From: a bacterium M00.F.Ca.ET.205.01.1.1
Lineage (GTDB): Bacteria > Pseudomonadota > Alphaproteobacteria > Rhizobiales > Rhizobiaceae
Length of the DNA: 64,000 nt
Direction: 5' to 3'
Assembly: GCA_004791255.1 (NCBI GenBank)
Contig: SRUQ01000002.1
Coordinates: 806,561 to 870,560, forward strand
Both the position numbers and the translations under genes were made by a program. The notes under the pieces were generated by a model that was not told the origin of the DNA, did not search any database, and saw only the letters and a program-made list of their open reading frames with translations. Each line of letters opens with the position of its first letter. Position 1 is the stretch's first letter. Shown here piece by piece: positions 18,194-26,222 of the stretch.

Positions 18194-19726
18194 TCAGTCC
18201 ATATGCGCGGCCGGCGCGCCGCCGGGCGGCGCCGTCTTCGGCTTGCGCAGCAGGAAGACGAACGGGATCGCTGCCAGCGTCATCATCATCAGGATTTTGA
18301 AGTCGTTGACGTAGGAGATCATCATCGCCTGGAGATTGACCATGCGATCGACCTCCGACAGCGCCATCGGCTCGCCGCCTGCGGCCGCCGGCGAGACCGC
18401 CCAGAGATTGGGATTGAACGGGTTGATGAAGGCTGAAAGCTCGGCGTGGTTGATCTGCGTGTTGCGCACCAGGAGCACCGTCACGACGGACACGCCGATC
18501 GACGAGCCAAGATTGCGCACCAGGCTGAACAGCGCGGTTGCATCGGTGCGGTAGCGCGCGTCGAGCGTGGCGAAGGCCACCGTCGACAGCGGCACGAACA
18601 CCATTCCCATGCCCAGGCCCTGGATCACACCCGAGGTGATGATCAACCAGTTGTCCATCTGCGGGGTGAAGCTGGCCATGGTATAGAGCGACTGCGCGGT
18701 CAGCAGGAAGCCGATGACGACGAGAATCCTGGCATCGATCTTTCCCATGATGCGGCCGACGACGAGCATCGAGATCATCGTGCCGATACCGCGCGGGCCT
18801 ATGACGATACCGATGGTGATGGTCGGATAGCCGAAGATGGTCGACAGCATCGGCGGCAGCAGCGACATCGAGGCCAGGATGAGCACACCCATGACGAAGA
18901 TGAACGCCAGCCCGGTCACGAAGTTGCGGTCGAGGAAGATCTTGGGATCGATAAAGGGATGCTCCGCCGTCATGGTGTGAATGATGAACACCCAGAAACC
19001 GGTGATGGCCAAGCCGAGTTCGATCCATATCTCGACCGAGGAAAACCAATCGACCTCGCCGCCACGGTCCAGCAGCAGCTGCAGTGCGCCGACGCCGAGC
19101 GATATCATGGCAAAGCCGAAGAAATCGAAGCTGCGCACCCGCCGGGCAATGGCCGGCAGATAGGCCGCCATGCCAAGGAAAGCGACGATGCCGACCGGCA
19201 GGTTGATGAAGAACACCCAGCGCCAGTTGAAATTGTCGGTCAGCCAGCCGCCAAGCGTCGGGCCCAGGATCGGTCCCAGCATGATGCCGGCGCCCCAGAT
19301 TGCCATCGCCTGGCCGTGACGCTCCTTGGGATTGATGTCGAGAAGGAAGGTCTGCGACAGCGGCACGATCGCGGCACCGAACACGCCTTGCATCAGCCGG
19401 AACAGCACAATGGTTTCAAGGCTCCATGCCAGGCCGCACAGCATGGAGAAGATGGTGAAGCCGACGACGGCCGTCAGGAACAGCTCCTTGCGGCCGAAGC
19501 GGTCGGCGAGCCAGCCGGTGACCGGCGTCATGATGGCGGCGGCCACGATGTAGGAGGTGAGCACCCAGTTGATGTTGTCCGGAGAGGCGCCGAGATCGCC
19601 CGCCATGGTCGGCAGCGCGACGTTGGCGATCGTGGTGTCGAGCGCCTGCATGATCGTCGCCAGCATCAGCGCGACCGTGATCAGGCCGCGATGCGGCACC
19701 TCTTTGAAGGGTTCTGGCGTGCTCAT
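18194..19726 (-). CDS. emrB: EmrB/QacA (DHA2) family multidrug efflux permease
   Basis: 510 residues, 14 predicted membrane helices. DHA2 marks: DTTIANVALPTMAGDL in helix 1, WLADRFGRKELFL (motif A), and GPILGPTLGGWLTDNFNWRWVFFINLPVG (motif C and the following loop; read here in separate parts). It works as the inner-membrane pump of a tripartite efflux system, with EmrA as periplasmic adaptor and a TolC-type outer-membrane channel not present in the window. It lies downstream of emrA, separated by a 312-bp gap containing a structured element at 19767-19887. Confidence 0.93.
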   Translation of the reverse strand: MSTPEPFKEVPHRGLITVALMLATIMQALDTTIANVALPTMAGDLGASPDNINWVLTSYIVAAAIMTPVTGWLADRFGRKELFLTAVVGFTIFSMLCGLAWSLETIVLFRLMQGVFGAAIVPLSQTFLLDINPKERHGQAMAIWGAGIMLGPILGPTLGGWLTDNFNWRWVFFINLPVGIVAFLGMAAYLPAIARRVRSFDFFGFAMISLGVGALQLLLDRGGEVDWFSSVEIWIELGLAITGFWVFIIHTMTAEHPFIDPKIFLDRNFVTGLAFIFVMGVLILASMSLLPPMLSTIFGYPTITIGIVIGPRGIGTMISMLVVGRIMGKIDARILVVIGFLLTAQSLYTMASFTPQMDNWLIITSGVIQGLGMGMVFVPLSTVAFATLDARYRTDATALFSLVRNLGSSIGVSVVTVLLVRNTQINHAELSAFINPFNPNLWAVSPAAAGGEPMALSEVDRMVNLQAMMISYVNDFKILMMMTLAAIPFVFLLRKPKTAPPGGAPAAHMD

Positions 19727-20038
19727 GATGCGGAACTTCCAGCAGGTAACAAAACCGTGTAAACTGGGTTTCCGGGCGGCAATGCCTTCCGTTGAGAGAC
19801 CCTCGTCGCGGTGGGACGCGATTTGTCGATGTGGGGGTTACATCGACTGAAAGTCTCTAATGAGCGGAGGCCTGCCGCCCGGAAACCTGAGGACCGAAGG
19901 GCCCGTGTCGAAGGTTTCAGCTTTCGATCAAGCCGCGACGCGGCCAAACCCAAACGCTGATTCCTTCCACTCCTCCCGTCGGACCAATCCCGTGTCATTG
20001 GCATCCACTCGCATGGTCCCGGCGAGCTTCAGCCAACT
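19727..20038 (-). other. Long emrA-emrB intergenic region
   Basis: 312 bp inside an otherwise compact operon. No coding frame with family features was seen on either strand. It holds the nested inverted-repeat element at 19767-19887; the rest shows nothing recognisable apart from a short GGAA-type ribosome site before emrB. Confidence 0.7.
19767..19887 (-). ncRNA. Highly structured element of about 121 bp between emrA and emrB
   Basis: Perfect 15-bp outer inverted repeat (19767-19781 with 19873-19887; core TTTCCGGGCGGCA). Inside it are a second stem (GCCTTCCG / CGGAGGC, one bulge), a third stem AGAGAC (19795-19800) / GTCTCT (19853-19858), and two closed hairpins: TCGCG/CGCGA (19806-19821) and GTCGATGT/ACATCGAC (19825-19847). 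All five helices are compatible with one multibranched fold. It could be a structured RNA in the emr transcript or a non-autonomous palindromic element; no known family was recognised. Strand given is that of the operon. Confidence 0.6.
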
Positions 20039-21220
20039 TTATTGCGCGGCCTCGCCGGCGGTGGCGTGGCCGAATATGCTTGGAAAGCCGCGTGCAACGC
20101 CGGTATCGACGGAGACGGAGGCGCTCATGCCGGTGCGCAGCGCCATTTTGGCGTCGGGATCTGCCAGTTCCAGGCGCACGGGAATGCGCTGCGTGACCTT
20201 GACCCAGTTGCCGGTGGCGTTCTGCGCGGGCAGCAGCGAGAACTCGGCACCGGTTCCCGCGCCGATCGCCTTGACGGTCGCCTCGAAGGTCTTGCCCGGA
20301 TAGGTGTCGACCACGATCTCGGCCTTCTGGCCCGGCTTCATGTTGGTGAGCTGCGTTTCCTTGAAATTGGCATCGATCCAGGTATCGCCGGTCTCGACCA
20401 GCGAGAACAGCGGCGTGCCGGAACCGACATACTGGCCGACCTTGAACGACGACGCCTGGCTTATGACGCCATCGGCGGGCGCCTTGACCGTGGTCTGCGC
20501 CAGGTCGTAGGCGGCCTTGTCGCGCGCGGCGAGCGCGGCCATCACGGTCGGGTGCTTGTCGGTTTCGATGTTGGGGTTGCCCCCAAGTGCTGCCTTGGCG
20601 CTGACGATGCCCTGTTCGGCAACGGCAAGCTGCTGCTTTGCCTTGTCGAGATCGTTCCTAGCCTGGTCGAGCGAGGATTTGGCATTGATCCCCTTCTGGG
20701 CAAGGTCGGCGGCGCGGTCATATTGCGACTGTGCGTAGTCGACCTCGCTGGTGTCCGACTTCTGCTGGGCCTGCGCCTGGCTGTAGGCAGCGCGCAGCTG
20801 CTCGACATTGAGACGCGCCGCAGCGACGGCCGCGTCGGCCTGGGCGAGCGCGATCCGGTAGGGCTCGGCGTCGATGGCGAATAGAAGATCGCCCTGCTTC
20901 ACCGCCTGATTGTCCGATATGTCGACCTGGACGATGCGGCCGGCCGTATCGGAGGCGATGGACACCTTGGCCTGCTGCAGGTTGGCGTTCTCGGTCTCCT
21001 GATAGCGGCCGCCGCTGACCCAGACATAGCTGCCGCCGGCTAGCAAGGCGAGCGGCAGGGCGACCATCAGAAGGAAACGTCCGGTGCGGCGCTTCTTCTT
21101 CGGCGCCACCAGCACCGGCTGCGGTGCGGGTGCCATAGCAACAGGGGCTGCCGCTGGCTGCGCCGGGGCTTCCATTTCCAGCTTGGCGACGTTGTCGTCT
21201 ATCTTGGCTGCCGCGTTCAT
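20039..21220 (-). CDS. emrA: EmrA/HlyD family efflux adaptor
   Basis: 393 residues. Short cytoplasmic tail with Ala/Pro-rich stretch, one membrane anchor (about 45-64), then the periplasmic adaptor: biotinyl-lipoyl half-motifs (GRIVQVDISDNQAVKQGDLL and the matching DGVISQASSFKVGQYVGSG), a long coiled-coil hairpin between them (about 130-230) and a beta-barrel domain. It links the EmrB pump to an outer-membrane channel. Its start overlaps the MarR gene stop by 4 nt. Confidence 0.93.
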   Translation of the reverse strand: MNAAAKIDDNVAKLEMEAPAQPAAAPVAMAPAPQPVLVAPKKKRRTGRFLLMVALPLALLAGGSYVWVSGGRYQETENANLQQAKVSIASDTAGRIVQVDISDNQAVKQGDLLFAIDAEPYRIALAQADAAVAAARLNVEQLRAAYSQAQAQQKSDTSEVDYAQSQYDRAADLAQKGINAKSSLDQARNDLDKAKQQLAVAEQGIVSAKAALGGNPNIETDKHPTVMAALAARDKAAYDLAQTTVKAPADGVISQASSFKVGQYVGSGTPLFSLVETGDTWIDANFKETQLTNMKPGQKAEIVVDTYPGKTFEATVKAIGAGTGAEFSLLPAQNATGNWVKVTQRIPVRLELADPDAKMALRTGMSASVSVDTGVARGFPSIFGHATAGEAAQ

Positions 21221-21696
21221 GCTGCTGTGCCTTCCGTATTCTTGATTTTTTCAAGCGAGGACGCCTCGCCATCCGTCAAATTCCGCACGATCGCGTCCAA
21301 TACCTGGATCAGCACGCGCCGGTCCTCCGGCGAGACGCCGATGAGCGATTCCTCATAGACCTCACCGGCAAGGCTCTTGACGTCGGCATAGGCCGCGTTG
21401 GCCTTCTCGGTCGGGAAGATCATGCGCACGCGCCGGTCGGCCGCATCGGCGCGGCGTTCGATCCAGCCGCCCTCCTCCATCCGGTCGACCAGGCGCGAGA
21501 CGCTGATCGGCTCGATTTCGAGCAGTTCGGCCAGCCGCGCCTGGGTGACGCCGGCCTCCTTGGCGACCCGCACCATCAGCCGCCACTGCGCCGAAGACAG
21601 GCCGAGCCCGCTGGCGCGCGCCTCGAAGCGCTTGCGCATCAGGCGCTGCACGTCGTGGATCAAAAATCCCAACCTATCGATGCCGTCGGAAACCAT
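21217..21696 (-). CDS. MarR family transcriptional regulator of the emrAB operon
   Basis: 159 residues. Winged-helix DNA-binding core: GLSSAQWRLMVRVAKEAG, the recognition helix ARLAELLEIEPISVSRLVDRM, and the wing WIERRADAADRRVRMIF with the conserved DxRxR. Such proteins repress efflux genes and release DNA on binding phenolic or other toxic ligands. First gene of the operon; a palindrome just upstream at 21712-21723 is a likely autoregulatory operator. Confidence 0.92.
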   Translation of the reverse strand: MVSDGIDRLGFLIHDVQRLMRKRFEARASGLGLSSAQWRLMVRVAKEAGVTQARLAELLEIEPISVSRLVDRMEEGGWIERRADAADRRVRMIFPTEKANAAYADVKSLAGEVYEESLIGVSPEDRRVLIQVLDAIVRNLTDGEASSLEKIKNTEGTAA

Positions 21697-22009
21697 GAGC
21701 GATATATATAATAAGCGTGCTTACTATTCAAGACACCGCATTGCGCCAGAAGCCGGCAAACGTGCATGACAGACTTGCGATGTCGTCATGGTTAGCAATG
21801 GATGAATGTCGTCAGCATGATCGACATCGAGCTATCCAGCGCCCGTCGATGCGCCATCTGGTCACGCGGCAAAACTGACTGCCGCGGCGATTTGGGCAAT
21901 GATGCTCTGGCGAAAGCGTCACCCGCCGGAAATCTCACGGCTTTCCTATCCGCTGGCGCCATTCGGCCCGTCCATGTTACAGGCGAGTCAGGATCGGGGG
22001 ATCGACGAA
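21697..22009. other. Intergenic region between marR and the lipid operon
   Basis: 313 bp between divergent units. Apart from the MarR operator-like palindrome and the Shine-Dalgarno GGGGGA before 22010, nothing recognisable was seen. Frames open here on the plus strand lack family features before residue MLTLYALKP of the next gene. Confidence 0.6.
21712..21723 (-). promoter_or_regulatory. Likely MarR operator
   Basis: Perfect 12-bp palindrome TAAGCGTGCTTA, 16 bp upstream of the marR start and next to the AT-rich stretch 21702-21711 that could be a -10 region on the minus strand. Position and symmetry fit autorepression of marR-emrAB. Confidence 0.6.
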
Positions 22010-22618
22010 ATGCTGACGCTTTACGCGCTCAAGCCGGCTTTCCAGGGCAGACTGCGGCCGCTGGTCAACCAGTTGGCGGCAATGGGTGTCACTGCCAACA
22101 GCATAACGATACTGGCTGCGCTGCTGTCGATCGCGGCCGGGACCGCCATCGCAGCCCTCCCCGGCTGGCGGCTGCTGCTGCTCCTCATTCCCGTGGTGCT
22201 TTTCGCTCGCATGGCGCTCAACGCCATGGATGGCATGCTGGCGCGGGAGCATGGGCAGGCCTCGACGCTCGGCATGTATCTGAACGAGGTCTGCGATGTC
22301 GTCGCCGACCTCGCCCTGATTCTCCCCTTTGCCGCCTTTGCACATTTTCGCCCGTGGGGTGTCGTCGCCTTTGCCATGGCCGCCATGGTGACCGAGTTTG
22401 CCGGCGTGCTCGGTATCGCCGCCGGGATCGGACGAAACTATGCCGGGCCACTCGGCAAGAGTGACAGAGCGCTGGCGCTCGGCATCGTCGCCGTGCTGTG
22501 CGCCGCCGGGCTCTTGCCTGCCGCGGTCGCGCCGTTTGTGTTTCCGGCCTTGGCTACGCTTTCACTGCTGACCGCCATAAACCGGATACGCGCCGGTCTT
22601 ATTGGCGGCGCGAGTTGA
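22010..22618 (+). CDS. CDP-alcohol phosphatidyltransferase family protein (YnbA-like)
   Basis: 202 residues, about six membrane helices. The family joins CDP-diacylglycerol to an alcohol to make a phospholipid head group. The signature region reads NAMDGMLAREHGQASTLGMY then LNEVCD. Compared with the classic D-x2-DG-x2-AR-x8-G-x3-D-x3-D, the first and third Asp are Asn; the second and fourth remain. E. coli YnbA is recalled as having similar Asn substitutions. ATG 22010 has GGGGGA 9 nt upstream; in-frame ATGs at 21899 and 21974 are weaker alternatives. It is the first gene of a six-gene operon running to 27816. Confidence 0.85.
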   Translation: MLTLYALKPAFQGRLRPLVNQLAAMGVTANSITILAALLSIAAGTAIAALPGWRLLLLLIPVVLFARMALNAMDGMLAREHGQASTLGMYLNEVCDVVADLALILPFAAFAHFRPWGVVAFAMAAMVTEFAGVLGIAAGIGRNYAGPLGKSDRALALGIVAVLCAAGLLPAAVAPFVFPALATLSLLTAINRIRAGLIGGAS

Positions 22619-22654
22619 GCATCGAGGCTCGCCATGGCGCCAGGGGGACAGACA

Positions 22655-24442
22655 ATGAAGCATGAACCGATCGCCGCCACCCCGGCGCAAACCTTTGCGC
22701 GGCAGGCGCAGGAGCACACTTTCAAAAGCCATGATGGCACCGAGATCTTCTACCGCTTCTGGCCGGCCGTTTCGGCAGATGCCAAGGGCGCGGTCGTGCT
22801 CTTCCATCGCGGCCATGAGCATGGCGGGCGCATGGCGCACCTGGTCGACGAATTGCGCATGCCCGACCACGCCTTCTATGCCTGGGATGCCCGAGGCAAC
22901 GGCCGCTCCGCCGGCGAGCGCGGCTATGCCCCTTCCTTCGCAGCACTGGTGCACGACATCGACTGCTTCATGACCGAGATCGCCGGCAGGGATGGCTTTC
23001 GCGCCCAGGATACCGCCCTGATCGCGCAGTCGTTCGGGGCGGTACTTGCCGCCGCATGGGTGCACGATTATGCGCCGAAACTGCGCGCCATGGTGCTCGC
23101 CTCGCCCGCCTTTTCGGTCAAGCTCTACGTCCCCTTCGCCAAGGAAGGCATCGCGCTCTGGCAGAAGATCAAGGGCCGCTTCTTCGTCAATTCCTACGTC
23201 AAGGCCAAGTTCCTGACCCACGATCCCCTGCGGATCGCCTCCTTCGAAAGCGATCCGCTGATCACGCGGCCGATTGCCTCGAACATCCTTGTCGAGCTCT
23301 ACGAGCACGCGGCGCGCATCGTTGCCGACGCCCGCGCCATCACCGTGCCGACGCAACTGCTTTTGTCGGGCAGCGACTGGGTGGTGCGCCATGGCCCGCA
23401 GCATGAATTCTTCGTCAATCTTGGCAGTCGCATCAAGGAGCGCCACGTGTTGCCGGGCTTCTTCCACGATACGCTGGGCGAACGCGACCGCGCCAAGGCG
23501 CTCGACCTGGTGCGGCCGTTCCTCGAAGGACAAGCCGCGACGCCGGCCGCCGCCGCCGACCTCAAGCAGGCCGATATTGCCGGCTATACGCGCGACGAGG
23601 CCGACAGGCTCGCCTCGCCGCTCGACCTCCTTTCGCCCAAGGGCCTCTACTGGGCAATGAGTCGGGCTTCCATACGCTTCGGCAGTTGGTTTTCGCGCGG
23701 CATGAAGATCGGCGTCGGCACCGGCTTCGATTCCGGCTCGACCCTGGACTACGTCTACGAGGACGAGGCGCGCGGCCTCGGCCCGATCGGCCGCATCGTC
23801 GACCGCGTCTTCCTCGACGCCATCGGCTGGCGCGGCATCCGCCAGCGCAAGCTCAACCTCGAAGAGCTTATCGGGTCGTCCCTCGCGAGGCTCAAGGCTG
23901 CCGGGCGCCCCGCGCATATCCTCGACATTGCAGCCGGCCACGGCCGATATGTCCTCGACGCGATCGGCAACAGCCAGGAGCCGCCGGCCAGCGTTCGCCT
24001 GCGCGACTATTCGGACATCAACGTCGAGCGCGGCCGCAGGCTGATCGCAGAGCGGCAATTGCCGGCAAGCGTCTCGTTTGACCTCGCTGACGCTTTCGAT
24101 GGCGACGGGCTCGCCGCACTCGATCCCGCGCCGGATCTCGCCATCGTCTCCGGCCTTTACGAGCTCTTCCCGGACAATGCGTTGATTGCCCGCTCGCTCG
24201 GTGGCCTTGCCCGCGCCATGCAGCCGGGCAGCCTGCTGATCTACACCAATCAGCCCTGGCACCCGCAGCTCGAAATGATCGCGCGCAGCCTGACGTCGCA
24301 TCGCGGCGGCCAGGCCTGGGTGATGCGGCGGCGCACGCAAGGCGAGATGGACCAATTGGTCGAGGCCGCCGGCTTCGAAAAGCTCGACCAGCGCATCGAC
24401 CAATGGGGCATCTTCACCGTCTCGCTCGCGCGGCGTCTCTAG
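22655..24442 (+). CDS. Fused alpha/beta hydrolase - SAM-dependent methyltransferase (YnbC-like)
   Basis: 595 residues with two domains. Residues about 15-295 form a serine hydrolase of the monoacylglycerol-lipase type: oxyanion segment LFHRGHEHGGR, nucleophile Ser126 in AQSFGA (first Gly of GxSxG is Ala), acid in LSGSDWVVRHG, His in GFFHDTLGE. Residues about 370-595 form a class I methyltransferase with SAM motif HILDIAAGHGRYVLDAI and the SGLYELFPD segment. The same order and length occur in E. coli YnbC (about 585 residues, from memory). It probably edits an acyl chain and methylates a lipid or head group; this is inferred. ATG 22655 has GGGGGA upstream. Confidence 0.85.
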   Translation: MKHEPIAATPAQTFARQAQEHTFKSHDGTEIFYRFWPAVSADAKGAVVLFHRGHEHGGRMAHLVDELRMPDHAFYAWDARGNGRSAGERGYAPSFAALVHDIDCFMTEIAGRDGFRAQDTALIAQSFGAVLAAAWVHDYAPKLRAMVLASPAFSVKLYVPFAKEGIALWQKIKGRFFVNSYVKAKFLTHDPLRIASFESDPLITRPIASNILVELYEHAARIVADARAITVPTQLLLSGSDWVVRHGPQHEFFVNLGSRIKERHVLPGFFHDTLGERDRAKALDLVRPFLEGQAATPAAAADLKQADIAGYTRDEADRLASPLDLLSPKGLYWAMSRASIRFGSWFSRGMKIGVGTGFDSGSTLDYVYEDEARGLGPIGRIVDRVFLDAIGWRGIRQRKLNLEELIGSSLARLKAAGRPAHILDIAAGHGRYVLDAIGNSQEPPASVRLRDYSDINVERGRRLIAERQLPASVSFDLADAFDGDGLAALDPAPDLAIVSGLYELFPDNALIARSLGGLARAMQPGSLLIYTNQPWHPQLEMIARSLTSHRGGQAWVMRRRTQGEMDQLVEAAGFEKLDQRIDQWGIFTVSLARRL

Positions 24443-24456
24443 GAGCCGCCCGCCGC

Positions 24457-25782
24457 ATGCAGACCAGTGCCGAGCCACTCGCAGCCCCCCAATCCACCGA
24501 GCCCTATAGTCGGGTCATCGTCAGGGCTGCGCTTTGGCTGGCCTTCCTCGCGCCGTTCTTCTACTCGACCTACGGCTTCGCCAACTGGCTGGCTTCGACG
24601 CGCGGCCATGTCGGCAGCATCGTGTTCTCCTGGGAGCACTCGGTGCCGTTCGTCGCCTGGACGATCGTGCCTTACTGGTCGATCAACCTGTTCTACGGCC
24701 TGTCGCTGCTGCTCAACGACAGCCGCCAAGGGGTCGACCGGTTGGCCGGCCGGTATCTCACGGCGCAGATCGTCGCCGTCGCCTGCTTCATCCTGTTTCC
24801 GCTTGCCGCGACCTTCGTGCGGCCCGCGACGACCGGCCTGCCGGGCTTCCTGTTTGCCGTGCTCGGCGGTTTCGACAAGCCGTTCAACCAGGCGCCGTCG
24901 CTGCATATCGCGCTCTTGGTGATCATCTGGGATCACTGGCGCCAACGCCTTGCCGGCCCACTGCTGGTGCTCTGGCACGTCTGGTGCTTCCTAATCGGCG
25001 CCTCGGTGCTGACGACGTGGCAGCATCACTTCATCGACATCCCGACCGGGGCGCTGCTCGGGTTTTTCGCCCTGTGGCTGTTTCCCGCCAAGGGCGAATT
25101 GCCGTTCGCCGGCTTTCGCCTGACCGGGAACAGCAAGGCCCGGCGGCTTTCGCTCTCCTACGCGCTGGGCGCTGCGCTGACGCTGGCCGGGGCCGTCATC
25201 GGCGCTTTCTTTTCCGCTATCGCGCTGTTGCTGCTATGGCCCTCTCTGGCGCTGGCCATCGTCGCCTTCGCCTATGCCGGCGCCGGCGCCAAGGTGTTCC
25301 AGAAGACGACGGACGGCCATGTGTCGCTGGCAAGCCGCGTCCTGCTCTGGCCCTATCGGCTGGGCGCAAGGCTGAATGTCCTGGCGTGGACGCGCCAGCT
25401 GCCGCCGGTCGTGGCGGTCACCGATGGCGTCTTCCTCGGGCGTTTTCCCGCGGCTGGCGAAGCCAACAGTTTCGGCACGGTGATCGATCTCGCCGCCGAA
25501 CTGGAGCGGCCACGCGGCGCCAACGGCCGCTGGGTGAGCCTGCCGATGATCGACCTGCTGCAGCCGCCACCGGAGCTGCTCGACAAGGCGGTGGCGGCGA
25601 TCGAGCCGGCGCGCCGGCAAGGCACAGTGCTCGTCTGCTGCGCGCTCGGCTTCCAGCGCAGCGCCACCGTCATCGCCGAATGGCTGGTTGCTTCCGGCCG
25701 TTCGCACACACCAGTGCAAGCGCGGAAGAAGCTCGCCGCATCCGGACGGCCGGTGCATTTCCAGAGCGGTGACCCCGCATGA
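24457..25782 (+). CDS. PAP2 phosphatase - dual-specificity phosphatase fusion, membrane protein (YnbD-like)
   Basis: 441 residues. The N-terminal half has several membrane helices with PAP2 (lipid phosphatase) motifs: PSLHIALL and HHFIDIPTGALLG, which carry the catalytic His and Asp. The C-terminal half (about 310-441) is a cytosolic protein-tyrosine/dual-specificity phosphatase with the P-loop CALGFQRSA (C-x5-R). The residue before the catalytic Cys is Cys, not the usual His. This matches the layout of E. coli YnbD (about 430 residues). Substrate is likely a lipid phosphate. AGGAG lies 11 nt before ATG 24457; the end overlaps the next gene by 4 nt. Confidence 0.86.
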   Translation: MQTSAEPLAAPQSTEPYSRVIVRAALWLAFLAPFFYSTYGFANWLASTRGHVGSIVFSWEHSVPFVAWTIVPYWSINLFYGLSLLLNDSRQGVDRLAGRYLTAQIVAVACFILFPLAATFVRPATTGLPGFLFAVLGGFDKPFNQAPSLHIALLVIIWDHWRQRLAGPLLVLWHVWCFLIGASVLTTWQHHFIDIPTGALLGFFALWLFPAKGELPFAGFRLTGNSKARRLSLSYALGAALTLAGAVIGAFFSAIALLLLWPSLALAIVAFAYAGAGAKVFQKTTDGHVSLASRVLLWPYRLGARLNVLAWTRQLPPVVAVTDGVFLGRFPAAGEANSFGTVIDLAAELERPRGANGRWVSLPMIDLLQPPPELLDKAVAAIEPARRQGTVLVCCALGFQRSATVIAEWLVASGRSHTPVQARKKLAASGRPVHFQSGDPA

Positions 25783-26222
25783 CGGATAGCGCCTATCAGG
25801 AACGGACCGGCCGCTTCGCCGCCACTCTGATCAGGCAGGCCGCGTGGCCGGCCGCGGTCGTGGCGTTTTGCGACGGCGCCGCGCCGCTGGTTGCTTCGTC
25901 GCGCGGCGCGCTCCACGCGCCATTCGCCGTCCTTGCGCTGTTCGTCGCGGCCGCAAGCGCCGTCGCGGTACTTGGACTTTCAGCCCTTCTCCTGTTCGAC
26001 GCGCTGCTGTTCCGGCTGTTGGCGAGCCATGACGACGACGCCTCGGGAGGTGCGGCGGTCGACGATCTCCTGGCACGCATGCGGCTGAAGCCTGCAGCGC
26101 CAACGCCCCGGCCGCTTGATGACCGCATCGCCGGGACGCGCCGGCTGCTTGCCCGGCAGCGCGTGGCCCTTGCCATATTCGTGGTCGCCTTCCTTGCGGC
26201 CGGATTCTGGATGCCGCGATGA
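25779..26222 (+). CDS. Small membrane protein of the lipid operon, unknown function
   Basis: 147 residues, not recognised. It has about three hydrophobic segments (near 22-40, 45-75 and 128-146) and a polar loop rich in Asp, Arg and Pro (about 80-125, with ASHDDDASGG and TPRPLDDRIAGTRR). Both ends overlap neighbouring genes by 4 nt, so it is translated as part of the operon and probably belongs to the same membrane complex or pathway. E. coli ynbABCD is not known to me to have an equivalent. Confidence 0.75.
   Translation: MTDSAYQERTGRFAATLIRQAAWPAAVVAFCDGAAPLVASSRGALHAPFAVLALFVAAASAVAVLGLSALLLFDALLFRLLASHDDDASGGAAVDDLLARMRLKPAAPTPRPLDDRIAGTRRLLARQRVALAIFVVAFLAAGFWMPR

Noticed and set aside
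18446..19762. 438-codon plus-strand frame rich in His, Asp and Arg
   Set aside because: Antisense shadow of emrB; composition is typical of reverse-strand reading of membrane-protein codons.
22562..24478. 638-codon open frame on the minus strand
   Set aside because: Antisense to the hydrolase-methyltransferase fusion, which has complete catalytic motifs. High GC produces long empty frames on the opposite strand.
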